Shown here piece after piece: positions 44,697 through 53,739 of a stretch of DNA of 64,000 bases (the first letter of the stretch is position 1; each line of letters starts with the position of its first letter). The notes under the pieces were generated by a model. The model saw nothing but the letters and a program-made list of their open reading frames with translations. It had not been told where the DNA came from and made no database searches. Both the position numbers and the translations under genes were made by a program. Origin of the DNA: JAQBQB01 sp963846925 (GTDB lineage Bacteria; Gemmatimonadota; Gemmatimonadetes; Gemmatimonadales; Gemmatimonadaceae); NCBI GenBank assembly GCA_963846925.1, contig CAWJXW010000007.1, forward strand, positions 13,134 to 77,133, read 5' to 3'.

Positions 44697-45005
44697 GTGA
44701 ACCAAAGGTTCTCGATTGGCGGCGGCGACCCAGAGCGAGAGACCATTCGCCGGTTCACCGATGCGAAGGGGCTCGAGTGGGCAGTCTATGCCGTCGTGAA
44801 CCCGCCTGTCGAGGGGGGAACCGAGGGCGGAATTCCGAGCACGTTTCTATGCTTTGAGCGCGGGGTGGACCGCCGACGGCTGGCGCCGATACCGGACGAC
44901 TGGAAGTACTGCGCGTCCACGGAGCTCGGTGAATATCTCGAAAGAGCGCGGGCTGTTCATAGATCGTTTGCGAGCCCGGATCAATTTCGCGAGAGAAGGC
45001 GATAA
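44697..45005 (+). CDS. Hypothetical protein
   Basis: 102 residues, GTG start at 44697 with GGGAAG a few nt upstream. A small soluble protein (RETIRRFTDAKGLEWAVYAV, then FLCFERGVDRRRLAPIPDDW, SYLERA-like C-terminus) with codon use like its neighbours. No domain recognised. It follows the ChrB-like pair by 70 nt. Confidence 0.6.
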   Translation: MNQRFSIGGGDPERETIRRFTDAKGLEWAVYAVVNPPVEGGTEGGIPSTFLCFERGVDRRRLAPIPDDWKYCASTELGEYLERARAVHRSFASPDQFRERRR

Positions 45006-45068
45006 GACCGACGGCCGCGGCAGGGGCGCCCGCGGTCAAGCCGAGCCACACCCGTCCCTCGGACACCC

Positions 45069-45101
45069 AAAAAGCAAAAGCGCCGCGTTAGCTCGCGGCG
45101 C
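45069..45101 (-). terminator. Rho-independent terminator overlapping the 3' end of the 66-residue gene
   Basis: On the minus strand GCGCCGCG (45101-45094), 6-nt loop, CGCGGCGC (45087-45080), then TTTTGCTTTTT (45079-45069). The TAA stop of the small gene (45090-45088) lies in the loop. Confidence 0.75.
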
Positions 45102-45288
45102 TCAGCAATTTCGATATCCGATCCCGGATGGCTCGGCCTTCAGCGCGCGTCATCTGCAGCGGGCCACCGCGGCGCGTTTGGCGGGCGGCGACGGCTGCCG
45201 AGAGCAGCAGGGCCCGCAACTGGCGCCGACGCTTGTCGGCGCCCTGGACCCGAAATGTTGGCTCGCGTTCCTCGATTCGATCCGACAT
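45088..45288 (-). CDS. Small basic hypothetical protein
   Basis: 66 residues from ATG 45288, preceded by GAGGAAGG. It is arginine-rich and helical (KRRRQLRALLLSAAVAARQT, then MTRAEGRAIRDRISKLLSAA). The good ribosome-binding site and the terminator formed exactly over its stop codon argue that it is a real gene. No family recognised. Confidence 0.55.
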   Translation of the reverse strand: MSDRIEEREPTFRVQGADKRRRQLRALLLSAAVAARQTRRGGPLQMTRAEGRAIRDRISKLLSAAS

Positions 45289-45360
45289 ACCTTCCTCGAA
45301 AGCAAATGGAGTGCCGATCTTGAGTATCGGGGGACTCCAGTTTTGCCTTAACTTTCGTCC

Positions 45361-46188
45361 ATGTCGTTACAGCTAGGGACGGCGGGGCAGGCTCCAGAGA
45401 CCCTCGAGGGCTGGTACGCCCTGCATCAGGTCTTTACGCACGATGCGGGCGCGCACGTATCAGGCAGCGACGCCCGCAGCGAATCGACACAGCCGCTGCC
45501 GTCCGTCCCGGCAGACGCCGACGGGTGGAGTGCGTACGCGCGACTGATCGGCAGCAGGCACGACGTGCTCGCGGTGCACCTCCGTCCGACGCTCGACGAG
45601 ATCGGCCACGTGGGGAGACAGACGCGATGTTGGGCCAGCGACCACGGACTCGCGCTCGACTACAGCTTCCTGAGCGTCACCGAGGCCGGGCTCTATCATC
45701 TCACGGCGCAGCTTGCTCGCGAAGCCGCGCAGCGCGGGGCTGAGGGTGGAGGGCCGCCGATCGACCCCGCCGAGGCGGCGAAGCAAATGGCCGCGCGTGC
45801 GTCGCAGGAGCGTGAGAACCCCCACGTCGCGAGGCGGCTGTACCCGACGGTTCCCCCGGACATGCCGTACCTCTGCTTCTACCCGATGACGAAGCGCCGC
45901 GAGGCAGGGCAGAACTGGTACACGCTCACGCTCGACGAACGCAGCCGCCTCATGCTGGCGCACGGCCAGACGGGGAGGCGCTACGCAGGACGCGTCCTGC
46001 AGATCATCACCGGCGCAATCGGCTTCGACGCGTGGGAGTGGGGGGTGACCCTCTTCGCCAAGGATCCGATCGACTTCAAGAAGCTCGTCACCGACATGCG
46101 GTTCGACGAGGTGAGCGCCAAGTACGCCGAGTTCGGCGAGTTCTTCGTCGGGAAGCTGACGCCGCCGGCAGAGCTCCTCCGCAGTTAG
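45361..46188 (+). CDS. chdC: Coproheme decarboxylase (HemQ/ChdC), chlorite-dismutase family
   Basis: 275 residues. The family signature is near exact: FYPMTKRREAGQNWYTL with catalytic Tyr174, HGQTGRRYAGRVLQIITG with the axial His201, and DAWEWGVTLFAKDPIDFKKL then VTDMRFDEVSAKYAEFGEFF. ChdC converts iron-coproporphyrin III to heme b with peroxide as the last step of the coproporphyrin-dependent heme route. The N-terminal half is the usual non-heme ferredoxin-like domain. The rest of the heme pathway is not in the window. Start ATG 45361 has no clear ribosome-binding site. Confidence 0.93.
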   Translation: MSLQLGTAGQAPETLEGWYALHQVFTHDAGAHVSGSDARSESTQPLPSVPADADGWSAYARLIGSRHDVLAVHLRPTLDEIGHVGRQTRCWASDHGLALDYSFLSVTEAGLYHLTAQLAREAAQRGAEGGGPPIDPAEAAKQMAARASQERENPHVARRLYPTVPPDMPYLCFYPMTKRREAGQNWYTLTLDERSRLMLAHGQTGRRYAGRVLQIITGAIGFDAWEWGVTLFAKDPIDFKKLVTDMRFDEVSAKYAEFGEFFVGKLTPPAELLRS

Positions 46189-46192
46189 CCGT

Positions 46193-46293
46193 ACCGGTCC
46201 ACCGGTCCACCGGTCCACCGGTCCACCGGTCCACCGGTCCACCGGTCCACCGGTCCACCGGTCCACCGGTCCACCGGTCCACCGGTCCACCGG
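46193..46293. repeat. Tandem octamer array, 12 copies of ACCGGTCC
   Basis: Twelve uninterrupted copies of ACCGGTCC (46193-46288) plus a partial unit, starting 5 nt after the chdC stop. The unit contains the palindrome ACCGGT. A second short array of the same unit lies at 46787-46812. No spacers, so it is not a CRISPR. Confidence 0.95.
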
Positions 46294-46358
46294 CCGAGAA
46301 ACCATCCCGCCCCTCGCCTCGTACGGACTTCCGTCACGCTACCAGAGGCCGGGCGACA

Positions 46359-46781
46359 ATGTGGTCGGCGATCAAATGGCTGTTGCTGCGCATCGCGGCG
46401 ATCCGCTGGGTCTTCAAGCTCGGCTGGCTCGGCCTGCTGATCCCGATTGCGTTCGTGCTCAAGACGATCGGGCTGCCGCTCCTGCTCATTCTGCTGGTCC
46501 TGGCGCTCCCCGTCCTGTTCATGTTCTTCGTGTTCGGGCTGCCGGTGTTCCTCGTCGTAATGGCCGGCGGCGCGTTCATGGGGCTCGTGAGCTTCGTGCT
46601 GACGCTCAGCTTCGCGGTGCTCAAGATCGCCCTCTTCGTCGTCCTCCCGATCTGGCTCGTGTTCGCCATCGCGCCGCGGATCGCGCGGTGGTTCAAGGGT
46701 GGAAACGGCGGAGGCGAATCGAAGCCGAGTACCCCGCCAAGTCCCGCATCGGAGAGCGGAAGCGACTTCGACCCCGAGTAG
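46359..46781 (+). CDS. Small hydrophobic membrane protein (paralogue 1)
   Basis: 140 residues from ATG 46359 with AGAGG about 10 nt upstream. Three to four dense hydrophobic segments (LGWLGLLIPIAFVLKTIGLP, LLVLALPVLFMFFVFGLPVF, VSFVLTLSFAVLKIALFVVL) and an acidic Ser/Pro-rich tail ending SGSDFDPE. It shares the LGLPV/IGLPLL rhythm with the next gene. Family unknown. It lies between the two octamer arrays. Confidence 0.7.
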   Translation: MWSAIKWLLLRIAAIRWVFKLGWLGLLIPIAFVLKTIGLPLLLILLVLALPVLFMFFVFGLPVFLVVMAGGAFMGLVSFVLTLSFAVLKIALFVVLPIWLVFAIAPRIARWFKGGNGGGESKPSTPPSPASESGSDFDPE

Positions 46782-46786
46782 GACAG

Positions 46787-46812
46787 GCGGTCCACCGGTC
46801 CACCGGTCCACC
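46787..46812. repeat. Short octamer array between the two membrane-protein genes
   Basis: About three units of the same ACCGGTCC octamer found at 46193, beginning 6 nt after the stop at 46781. Confidence 0.9.
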
Positions 46813-46835
46813 AGGTTTTTTCAGGAGCTGTCACC

Positions 46836-47180
46836 ATGTTCGGCCTCGTCCGCGCGTTGTTCTTCGGAGCCCTCGCGCTCGTCGTGCTGGTCCCGGTCGG
46901 GATTCTGCTCGCCGTGATCGGGCTGCCGGTGATCGCCGTGCTGGGTATCGTCGCGCTGCCGATCCTGCTCGTGCTCTTCCTCATCGGACTGCCGTTTCTC
47001 ATTCTGTTCGCCGTCGTGCTGGGATTACTCGGCGCGGTGTTCGGCGTCGTGATGGCGTTCCTATCGCTGGGATTCGTCGTGCTCAAGGTGGCGTTGCTCG
47101 TGCTGATCCCGATCATGATCATCGGATGGATCGTGCGCCGTGTCATGGGCCCATCGGACGACTATCGGCTTCGCGTCTGA
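46836..47180 (+). CDS. Small hydrophobic membrane protein (paralogue 2)
   Basis: 114 residues from ATG 46836 with AGGAG 8 nt upstream. Almost entirely hydrophobic (LVVLVPVGILLAVIGLPVIA, LPILLVLFLIGLPFLILFAV, FVVLKVALLVLIPIMIIGWI) with a short basic tail RRVMGPSDDYRLRV. It resembles the gene just upstream in helix order and in the VLKxALxVLxP segment, indicating duplication. Function unknown. Confidence 0.75.
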   Translation: MFGLVRALFFGALALVVLVPVGILLAVIGLPVIAVLGIVALPILLVLFLIGLPFLILFAVVLGLLGAVFGVVMAFLSLGFVVLKVALLVLIPIMIIGWIVRRVMGPSDDYRLRV

Positions 47181-47322
47181 GCAGTCTGAAGCACAAAGCT
47201 TCCTTAGCCTGATATAACAAGTCGCGAAAGACGGCGATTCGAGCGCGTCGAGCCTGGCTCCGCGCTGCGCCGCCGTCATCGCGCGCGATTCCCGGTCTCC
47301 ATTCTGCAATTGTAGCGGCCGA

Positions 47323-48918
47323 ATGTCTTTCGATTCGGCTCTTCCGTTCGGTTCGCTCACCGATCGCGCGCATTTCCTTCGCGTGTCGATGCTTGCCGTC
47401 GTCGCAGGATCGGCTTGCCACACGCCGGGGACGCCTCGCATCGACGGCGTGGCCGGTGCGCCCGCGAACCCGGCGACACCGTGGACAGTGCCCGCGTCGG
47501 CACGCACGCCACCGCCGCCGGCGGCTCCTCCCGCGGCTCCCGCCGCGACGGCCGCGCTCGCCGCCGACTCGGCGACGACAGCGGCGGTGCGCTTCTCACT
47601 GACGGACGTCGTCGACCTCGCGCTCAAGAACAATCCGACGACGCGCGAGTCGTGGGCGAACGCGCAGGCGGCGGCGAACGAGTATGGATCGGCGCGAGGC
47701 GCGCGCTATCCGACGCTCAACGGAAGCGTCAATCTCGCCGGCGCATCGACGGGATCCGCGTTCGGCGGCGGTGGAAACGGGTCGAGCGTCGTGATCGATA
47801 CGACCGGGTCGAACACGCGCGCCGTCGGCGCGGTGGGCGGACTGACGCGCGCGCAGATCACCCCGGCGTTCTCGCTGTCGTACCTGGTGTTCGACATGGG
47901 CGGCCGCGCCGCGACGATCGAATCGGCCAAGCAGAACGCGGTCGCGCTGAACCTCGGCCACAACGCCGCGATCAATGACGTCGTGCTTCAAGTGGAGTCG
48001 GCGCTCTTCTCGTATCTCGCGACCGTCGCCCTTCGCGACGCCGAGCTCACCGCGCTGAAAGAGGCGCAGGCGGACACGGCGAATGCGGAAGCGCGCCTCC
48101 GCGTCGGCGTGGGCACTCTACAAGACGTGTTGCAGGCGAGGACCGAGCTGGCGCAGGCGCGCCTGCAGCTGGTCACGCTGGAGGGGACGCTCCTGTCGTC
48201 GCGCGCAACGCTCGCGGCCGCGATGGGGCTCCCAGCCAACACGCGCTTCGAGATTCCGGCGATCTCGACGTGCGACTCGGTAGCGAAAGTCGCCGCTTCC
48301 GTCGACACGCTCATCAACCGCGCGATCACGACGAGGCCGGACCTCGCGCAGGCGCGGGCCGCGGCAGCACAACTCGCGGCTCAGATCCGAGTCGCGCGAT
48401 CGGCGGGCTATCCGTCGCTGACGCTCTCGAGCATCCAGAGCCTCACGCGATCGGTGGAGGGCGCGTCGTCGGCGAACGGGCTGAATGCGTCCTTCGTGCT
48501 GGGCCTGCAGATTCCGATCTTCAACGGATACTCACGGCAGTACGACGTGCGGACGGCGCAGGCCCAGTACCAGGCCGCGCTGGCGCGCGTCACCTCGACG
48601 CAGCAGCAGATCACCGTCCAGGTGTTCACGTCGTACGCGGCGCTGCAGACGGCGGGGCAGCGGCTTTCCGCGTCCGCCGACCTCCTCACCGCCGCGGCAC
48701 AGTCCGCCGAAGTCGCCACGGGCCGCTATCGCGAGGGCGTGGGAACCATCGTCGACGTGCTGCTCGCGCGGTCCGCGCTGGACTCCGCGCGCGCCGGGGA
48801 CATACAGGCGCGCTGGGAGTGGCAGACGGCGCTCGCGCAGTTGGCGCACGACGTCGGCTCGCTCGATACGCGCGGCCGCCCGAACATTCCGCTCGCGCCG
48901 CCGCCGAGGATTCGATGA
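47323..48918 (+). CDS. TolC-family outer-membrane efflux protein
   Basis: 531 residues. An N-terminal signal with AGSAC (possible lipidation, as in OprM-type factors) precedes a Pro/Ala-rich linker (about 45-90). Two OEP repeats follow: FSLTDVVDLALKNNPTTRES, AQADTANAEARLRVGVGTLQ with DVLQARTELAQARLQL, and GRYREGVGTIVDVLLARSAL with DSARAGDIQARWEW. It forms the outer-membrane channel of the tripartite pump encoded by the next two genes, which it overlaps by ATGA. Confidence 0.93.
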   Translation: MSFDSALPFGSLTDRAHFLRVSMLAVVAGSACHTPGTPRIDGVAGAPANPATPWTVPASARTPPPPAAPPAAPAATAALAADSATTAAVRFSLTDVVDLALKNNPTTRESWANAQAAANEYGSARGARYPTLNGSVNLAGASTGSAFGGGGNGSSVVIDTTGSNTRAVGAVGGLTRAQITPAFSLSYLVFDMGGRAATIESAKQNAVALNLGHNAAINDVVLQVESALFSYLATVALRDAELTALKEAQADTANAEARLRVGVGTLQDVLQARTELAQARLQLVTLEGTLLSSRATLAAAMGLPANTRFEIPAISTCDSVAKVAASVDTLINRAITTRPDLAQARAAAAQLAAQIRVARSAGYPSLTLSSIQSLTRSVEGASSANGLNASFVLGLQIPIFNGYSRQYDVRTAQAQYQAALARVTSTQQQITVQVFTSYAALQTAGQRLSASADLLTAAAQSAEVATGRYREGVGTIVDVLLARSALDSARAGDIQARWEWQTALAQLAHDVGSLDTRGRPNIPLAPPPRIR

Positions 48919-50141
48919 TCGCGCATCGACGACGAATCGCGCGCACTCTCGCGGTCGCGCTGGTGTTGGGGGTCGGCGCGTGCCGGGCAGGCCCGGGGGC
49001 CCGGCGACCGTCGGCGATACCCGTGCGAGTCACACCCGCGAAACGCATAGACGCGCCCGTCACCGTGTCGGCGAGCGGCGTCGTCGAGCCGATGCAAACG
49101 GTGGCGGTCACGCCGCAAGTCAGCGGCACGTTGCTCGACGTGCTGTTCAAGGAAGGCGACTTCGTCCAGAAAGGGCAGCGCATCTTCCGGATCGATACGC
49201 GCCCATTGCAGGCGATCGTCGACCAGGCACAAGCGACGCTGACCAAGGACATGGCGTCGGCGTCGGCTGCCGAACGCGACGACGTGCGCTACAAGTCGCT
49301 CGCGGACATCGGATACGTGAGCCGGTCACAATCCGACCAGATGCACGCCGCGGCGCTGGCGGCGGCGGCGACGGTGCAAGCCGATCGCGCCTCGTTGCGC
49401 GCCGCCCAGGTGAATTTGGGTTTCACCTCGATAACCGCGCCGATCAGCGGACGCACCGGCAGTCTCCTCGTCCGGCGCGGGAACAACGTGAGTCCCACGA
49501 GCGGCCCGCTCGTCGTGATCAACCAGATCAACCCGGTGCTCGTGCGATTTCCCGTGCTGCAGCAGGACTTCGCGCCGATGCAAGCCGCGGTGTCGCGCCA
49601 TCCGCTCCCGGTGACAGCCGCCGCGACCGATAGCGCGCAGGAAGTCGCGCACGGCACGCTTTCGTTCCTCGACAACAACGTCGATTCGCTCACCGGGACG
49701 GTGACTGGAAAGGCGAGCTTCACCAACTCCGATCGGCGGCTCTGGCCCGGCGAGCTCGTGTTCCTGACGGTTCAACTGCGGGTCGAAAGCGGCGTGCTCG
49801 CCGTTCCGACGGAGGCGATCCTCACGGGGCAGCAAGGCCCGTACGTGTTCGTTGTCGACGCGAGCAACACCGCGCGCATGCGTCAGGTGTTGCCGGGACT
49901 TCAGGTCAACGATCTCACGGTCGTTCAAAACGGCCTGACCACCGGCGAACGCGTCGTGGTCGACGGACAGTCGCGTCTCGATCAAGGGACGCGCGTCGCG
50001 ATCACCGGAATTGGAACGGACACGGGCACCGCGACACTCGGTCGCCAGCTCGATTCGAGCGCCGCGGCGCGCGAATCCGTCGGCGGTGAAGTCACGCCGA
50101 GGCCACCGGCGCCCGCGTCGACCGGCCGACCGCCGCCGTGA
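48915..50141 (+). CDS. RND efflux periplasmic adaptor (membrane fusion protein)
   Basis: 408 residues, ATG 48915 overlapping the TolC stop. Lipobox VGAC (Cys near 23) anchors it to the inner membrane. The lipoyl/barrel-sandwich halves are VTVSASGVVEPMQTVAVTPQ, SGTLLDVLFKEGDFVQKGQ and NLGFTSITAPISGRTGSLLV; a helical hairpin lies between them. The beta-barrel contains VLAVPTEAILTGQQGPYVFV. It links the RND pump to the TolC channel. A Pro-rich tail overlaps the RND start (GTGA). Confidence 0.94.
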   Translation: MIAHRRRIARTLAVALVLGVGACRAGPGARRPSAIPVRVTPAKRIDAPVTVSASGVVEPMQTVAVTPQVSGTLLDVLFKEGDFVQKGQRIFRIDTRPLQAIVDQAQATLTKDMASASAAERDDVRYKSLADIGYVSRSQSDQMHAAALAAAATVQADRASLRAAQVNLGFTSITAPISGRTGSLLVRRGNNVSPTSGPLVVINQINPVLVRFPVLQQDFAPMQAAVSRHPLPVTAAATDSAQEVAHGTLSFLDNNVDSLTGTVTGKASFTNSDRRLWPGELVFLTVQLRVESGVLAVPTEAILTGQQGPYVFVVDASNTARMRQVLPGLQVNDLTVVQNGLTTGERVVVDGQSRLDQGTRVAITGIGTDTGTATLGRQLDSSAAARESVGGEVTPRPPAPASTGRPPP

Positions 50142-53100
50142 ACGTCTCCGAGCGATTCATTCGCCGGCCGGTGATGACGATCCTGCTGATGGTCGGGATC
50201 GTCGTGTTCGGCGTCTTCACATACGGGAGTCTGCCGATCAGCGATCTGCCGACCGTCGACTATCCGACGATCAGCGTCAGCGCGAGCCTGCCCGGCGCGA
50301 GCCCGCAGACGATGGCCGCCGCGGTTGCGACGCCGCTCGAAAAACAGTTCTCGACGATCGCCGGCGTCGACAACATGACGTCGACGTCGAGCCTGGGGTC
50401 CACGTCGATCACGCTGCAATTCTCGCTCGACCGCGACATCGACGCGGCCGCGCAGGACGTTCAGGCCGCGATCGCCAAAACGCTGCGGCAATTGCCGCTC
50501 GGCATTCAGCCGCCTTCTTATCAAAAAGCGAACCCGGCGGCGTCGCCGATTTTGTTCTACGCTCTTACATCGACGACCCTCTCGTTACAGCAGCTCGACG
50601 AGGTCGGCGAGACGCTATTGTCGCAGCGCCTTTCGATGGTCGACGGCGTCGCGCAGGTGCAGGTGTTCGGATCGGCCAAGTACGCGGTGCGCATCCAGCT
50701 CGACCCGACCGCGCTGGCGTACCGGAAGATCGGCATCGACGAGGTCGCCGACGCAGTGAACTCGCAGAGCGTGAGCGAACCGACGGGCGTGCTCTGGGGG
50801 CCGACGACCGCGTACACGATCCAGGCGACCGGCCAGCTGAACAACGCCGCCCAATTCCGATCGATGACCGTCGTGTATCGGAACGGGGCGTCGGTTCAAC
50901 TCGGCGCGCTCGGCCATGTGCTCGACGACGTCGAGAACAACCGAAGCGCGAGCTGGTTCAACGGCGTCCGCGCGATCGTCCTCGCGGTGCAGCGGCAGCC
51001 CGGCACCAACACCGTCAAGGTGGCCAACGCCGTGCGGGCCGAGCTCGACTCGATGAAGACCCAGATTCCGAGCGGCGTGCGCATCCAGACGCTCTTCGAC
51101 CGGTCGGTCGGGATCGATCAGTCGGTGAGCGACGTGAAGCGCACGCTCTTGCTGACGCTCGGGCTCGTCGTCGTCGTGATCTTCCTGTTTCTGCGCAACG
51201 CGTGGGCGACGCTGATTCCGAGCCTCGCGCTGCCGCTCTCGATAGTCGGGACGTTCCCGGTCATGTACGTCCTCGGCTACAGCCTCGACACGCTTTCATT
51301 GATGGCGCTCACGCTGGCCGTCGGGTTCGTCGTCGACGACGCGATCGTCATGCTCGAGAACATCGTCCGTCACATGGAGATGGGCACACCGCCGATGCAG
51401 GCCGCGATCGACGGCTCGGCGGAAGTCGGGTTTACCATCTTGTCCATGACGCTCTCGCTCACCGCCGTATTTATCCCGCTCCTTTTCCTGGGAGGCGTGG
51501 TTGGCCGCTTGTTCCGCGAGTTCTCGGTCGTGATCGCGACGGCCATTCTCGTGTCGGGCGTCGTCTCGCTGACGTTCACGCCGATGCTCGCCAGCCGCTT
51601 TTTGCGCGCGCAGAAGAGCGAGCGGCACAGCCGGTTCTACAATGCCATCGAGCGCGCGTGGGACTGGCTCCTCGGCCAGTACACGTGGACGCTCGACTGG
51701 ACGATGGGCCACCGCCTGCTCACGATGGGGTTCTCATTCCTCGTGCTCGTCGGCACCGCGCTGCTGTTCAAGATTCTGCCGACCGGTTTCATCCCCGACG
51801 AGGACATCGGCCAGATCAACATCACGACCGAGGCGGCGCAGGGGACGTCGTACGGCGACATGGTGCGTCGCCAGCTGATGATCGCCGGGATCGTGCAGAG
51901 CGACACCAGCGTCGCCTCGTACATGTCGACCGTCGGCGGCGGCGGCTCGTCCGGAACCAACACGGGGCGGCTGACCGTGATCCTCAAACCGCTCGGCCAC
52001 CGCCCTCCGATTCAAGCGGTGGTGAACGAGCTGCGCGCGAAGATGGCCCACGTGCCCGGGGTCACGGCGTATCCGTCGATCCCGCCGGCGATTCAGATCG
52101 GCGGACGCCAGTCGAAGAGCCAGTACCAGTTCACGATGCAGGGCTCCGACGTCGCGTCGATGTACGCGGCGGCGCAGAAGCTCATCGACGCCGCGAAGCG
52201 TTCGCCGCTTCTCGCCGACGTGACGAGCGACATGCAGAACAACAACCCGCAGGTGAACATCACGATCGACCGCACGCGGGCCGCCGCCTTCGGTGTGACG
52301 GCCGATCAAATAGAAAGCACGCTCTATGACGCGTACGGCTCGCGGCAGGTGTCGACGATTCTCACGCCGAGCAACGAGTACGAGGTGATCATCGAGCTGC
52401 TGCCGCAGTATCAGCAGGATCTGTCGGAGCTGGCGCTGTTGTACGTGAAGAGCACGACCGGCACGCTGGTGCCGATGAAGGCCGTGGCGACGCTGAGCAA
52501 GAGCCTCGGTCCGGTGACGATCAACCACTCCGGGCAGCTGCCGTCGGTCACGCTCTCGTTCAACCTGGCGCCCGGTGCCTCGCTCGGCGCGGCGACGGCC
52601 GAGGTGCAGCGTCTCGCGAACCAGACGCTTCCGGCGGGGATCACGACGGCGTTCTCGGGAACGGCGCAGGTGTTTCAAGCGACGGAAGCCGGCCTCGTCG
52701 TCCTCGTCGTCCTCGCGGTATTCGTGATCTACATGGTGCTCGGCGTCTTGTACGAGAGCTTCGTGCACCCGCTCACGATTCTCTCAGGTCTCCCGTTCGC
52801 CGCGTTCGGCGCGTTGCTCGCGCTCTGGATCTTCAACATCGAGCTGTCCGTCTTCGCGTTCGTGGGCGTGATCCTGCTGATAGGAATCGTGAAGAAGAAC
52901 GCGATCATGATGGTGGACTTCGCGGTCGAGGCGGAGAAGGAAGGGAAGCCGGCCGAGGAAGCGATCGTCGACGCGGCGCATGTGAGGTTCCGGCCGATCA
53001 TGATGACGACCGTGGCGGCGTTGGTCGGCACGTTGCCGGTGGCGCTGGCGTCGGGGATCGGATCGGAGACTCGGCGACCGCTCGGAATTGCGGTCGTGGG

Positions 53101-53257
53101 AGGGTTGGCGTTTTCGCAGCTGGTGACGTTGTACGTGACGCCGGTGGTGTACACGTATCTCGATCCGTTGAATCGGCGGTTGCAGAGGAAGTTGGCGCGG
53201 GAAGGGAAGGAGAAGCCGAGAGGGGATGAGCAGATGGAGTTGGGGGTTGTCAGTTGA
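50138..53257 (+). CDS. RND multidrug efflux permease (MdtB/C-like, AcrB superfamily)
   Basis: 1039 residues, GTG start at 50138 overlapping the adaptor stop. The 12-helix RND fold is complete: N-terminal FIRRPVMTILLMVGIVVFGV, proton-relay pair D-D in VGFVVDDAIVMLENI, TM block around 340-560, second half with FVIYMVLGVLYESFVHPLTI and VGVILLIGIVKKNAIMMVDF. Motifs such as LPTVDYPTI, ATPLEKQFSTIAGVD and YEVIIELLPQYQ point to the MdtB/MdtC class of multidrug pumps rather than heavy-metal pumps. It uses the proton gradient. Confidence 0.95.
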   Translation: MNVSERFIRRPVMTILLMVGIVVFGVFTYGSLPISDLPTVDYPTISVSASLPGASPQTMAAAVATPLEKQFSTIAGVDNMTSTSSLGSTSITLQFSLDRDIDAAAQDVQAAIAKTLRQLPLGIQPPSYQKANPAASPILFYALTSTTLSLQQLDEVGETLLSQRLSMVDGVAQVQVFGSAKYAVRIQLDPTALAYRKIGIDEVADAVNSQSVSEPTGVLWGPTTAYTIQATGQLNNAAQFRSMTVVYRNGASVQLGALGHVLDDVENNRSASWFNGVRAIVLAVQRQPGTNTVKVANAVRAELDSMKTQIPSGVRIQTLFDRSVGIDQSVSDVKRTLLLTLGLVVVVIFLFLRNAWATLIPSLALPLSIVGTFPVMYVLGYSLDTLSLMALTLAVGFVVDDAIVMLENIVRHMEMGTPPMQAAIDGSAEVGFTILSMTLSLTAVFIPLLFLGGVVGRLFREFSVVIATAILVSGVVSLTFTPMLASRFLRAQKSERHSRFYNAIERAWDWLLGQYTWTLDWTMGHRLLTMGFSFLVLVGTALLFKILPTGFIPDEDIGQINITTEAAQGTSYGDMVRRQLMIAGIVQSDTSVASYMSTVGGGGSSGTNTGRLTVILKPLGHRPPIQAVVNELRAKMAHVPGVTAYPSIPPAIQIGGRQSKSQYQFTMQGSDVASMYAAAQKLIDAAKRSPLLADVTSDMQNNNPQVNITIDRTRAAAFGVTADQIESTLYDAYGSRQVSTILTPSNEYEVIIELLPQYQQDLSELALLYVKSTTGTLVPMKAVATLSKSLGPVTINHSGQLPSVTLSFNLAPGASLGAATAEVQRLANQTLPAGITTAFSGTAQVFQATEAGLVVLVVLAVFVIYMVLGVLYESFVHPLTILSGLPFAAFGALLALWIFNIELSVFAFVGVILLIGIVKKNAIMMVDFAVEAEKEGKPAEEAIVDAAHVRFRPIMMTTVAALVGTLPVALASGIGSETRRPLGIAVVGGLAFSQLVTLYVTPVVYTYLDPLNRRLQRKLAREGKEKPRGDEQMELGVVS

Positions 53258-53301
53258 GACTGCGCGAAGGTGACAAGGGGCGAGGCGGCGGCTACGTGCG
53301 G

Positions 53302-53739
53302 CTATGCCTTGGCGGTCTGATTTGGCAGGGTAGAACGGACCTCCACTTTGTGCTGGATCTGTTCTTCGGAGAGGACCGGGGCGAAGTCTTCCATCTCACC
53401 GATCTGGCGGATTTCGAGCTCGTAGTCCTCGGCGCTGCCGTTGGGGCAACGCTTGACCCACTCGATCGCCTCCTCGAGGGATTTGACCTGCAGGATCCAG
53501 AAGCCGGCGATGAGCTCTTTGGCCTCGGTGAAGGGTCCGTCGATGACCGTACGCGACTTGCCGGAGAATTTGACGCGTGCGCCCTTGGAGCTGGGATGGA
53601 GGCCATCGAGGGCGAGCAGGACGCCGGCCTTTGAGAGCTCCTCGTTGTACTTGCCCATGTCGGCCAAGAACTGCGGATCGGGGAGGGCGCCGCTTTTCTC
53701 TGACTCTGGGGTTGCCTTGGCGATGACCATGAATCGCAT
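53302..53739 (-). CDS. YciI-family (DGPF-type) protein
   Basis: 145 residues from ATG 53739, preceded by AAAGGAGAT 7 nt upstream. The YCII/DGPF signature is present: MRFMVIAKATPESE, LDGLHPSSKGARVKFSGK, and DGPFTEAKELIAGFWILQVK. These small dimeric alpha-beta proteins often partner ECF sigma factors of the sigJ type, but none is adjacent. Function unproven. Confidence 0.93.
   Translation of the reverse strand: MRFMVIAKATPESEKSGALPDPQFLADMGKYNEELSKAGVLLALDGLHPSSKGARVKFSGKSRTVIDGPFTEAKELIAGFWILQVKSLEEAIEWVKRCPNGSAEDYELEIRQIGEMEDFAPVLSEEQIQHKVEVRSTLPNQTAKA

Noticed and set aside
46193..46293. CRISPR array
   Set aside because: Units are 8 bp with no spacers and no cas genes nearby.
45460..46305. 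Minus-strand open frame opposite chdC
   Set aside because: Shadow of the decarboxylase gene, extended artificially by the octamer array.
46088..46311. Open frames encoding repeated DRWTGGPV or VHRSTGPP
   Set aside because: They are translations of the octamer array, which lacks stops in these frames; no start signals or flanking domain.
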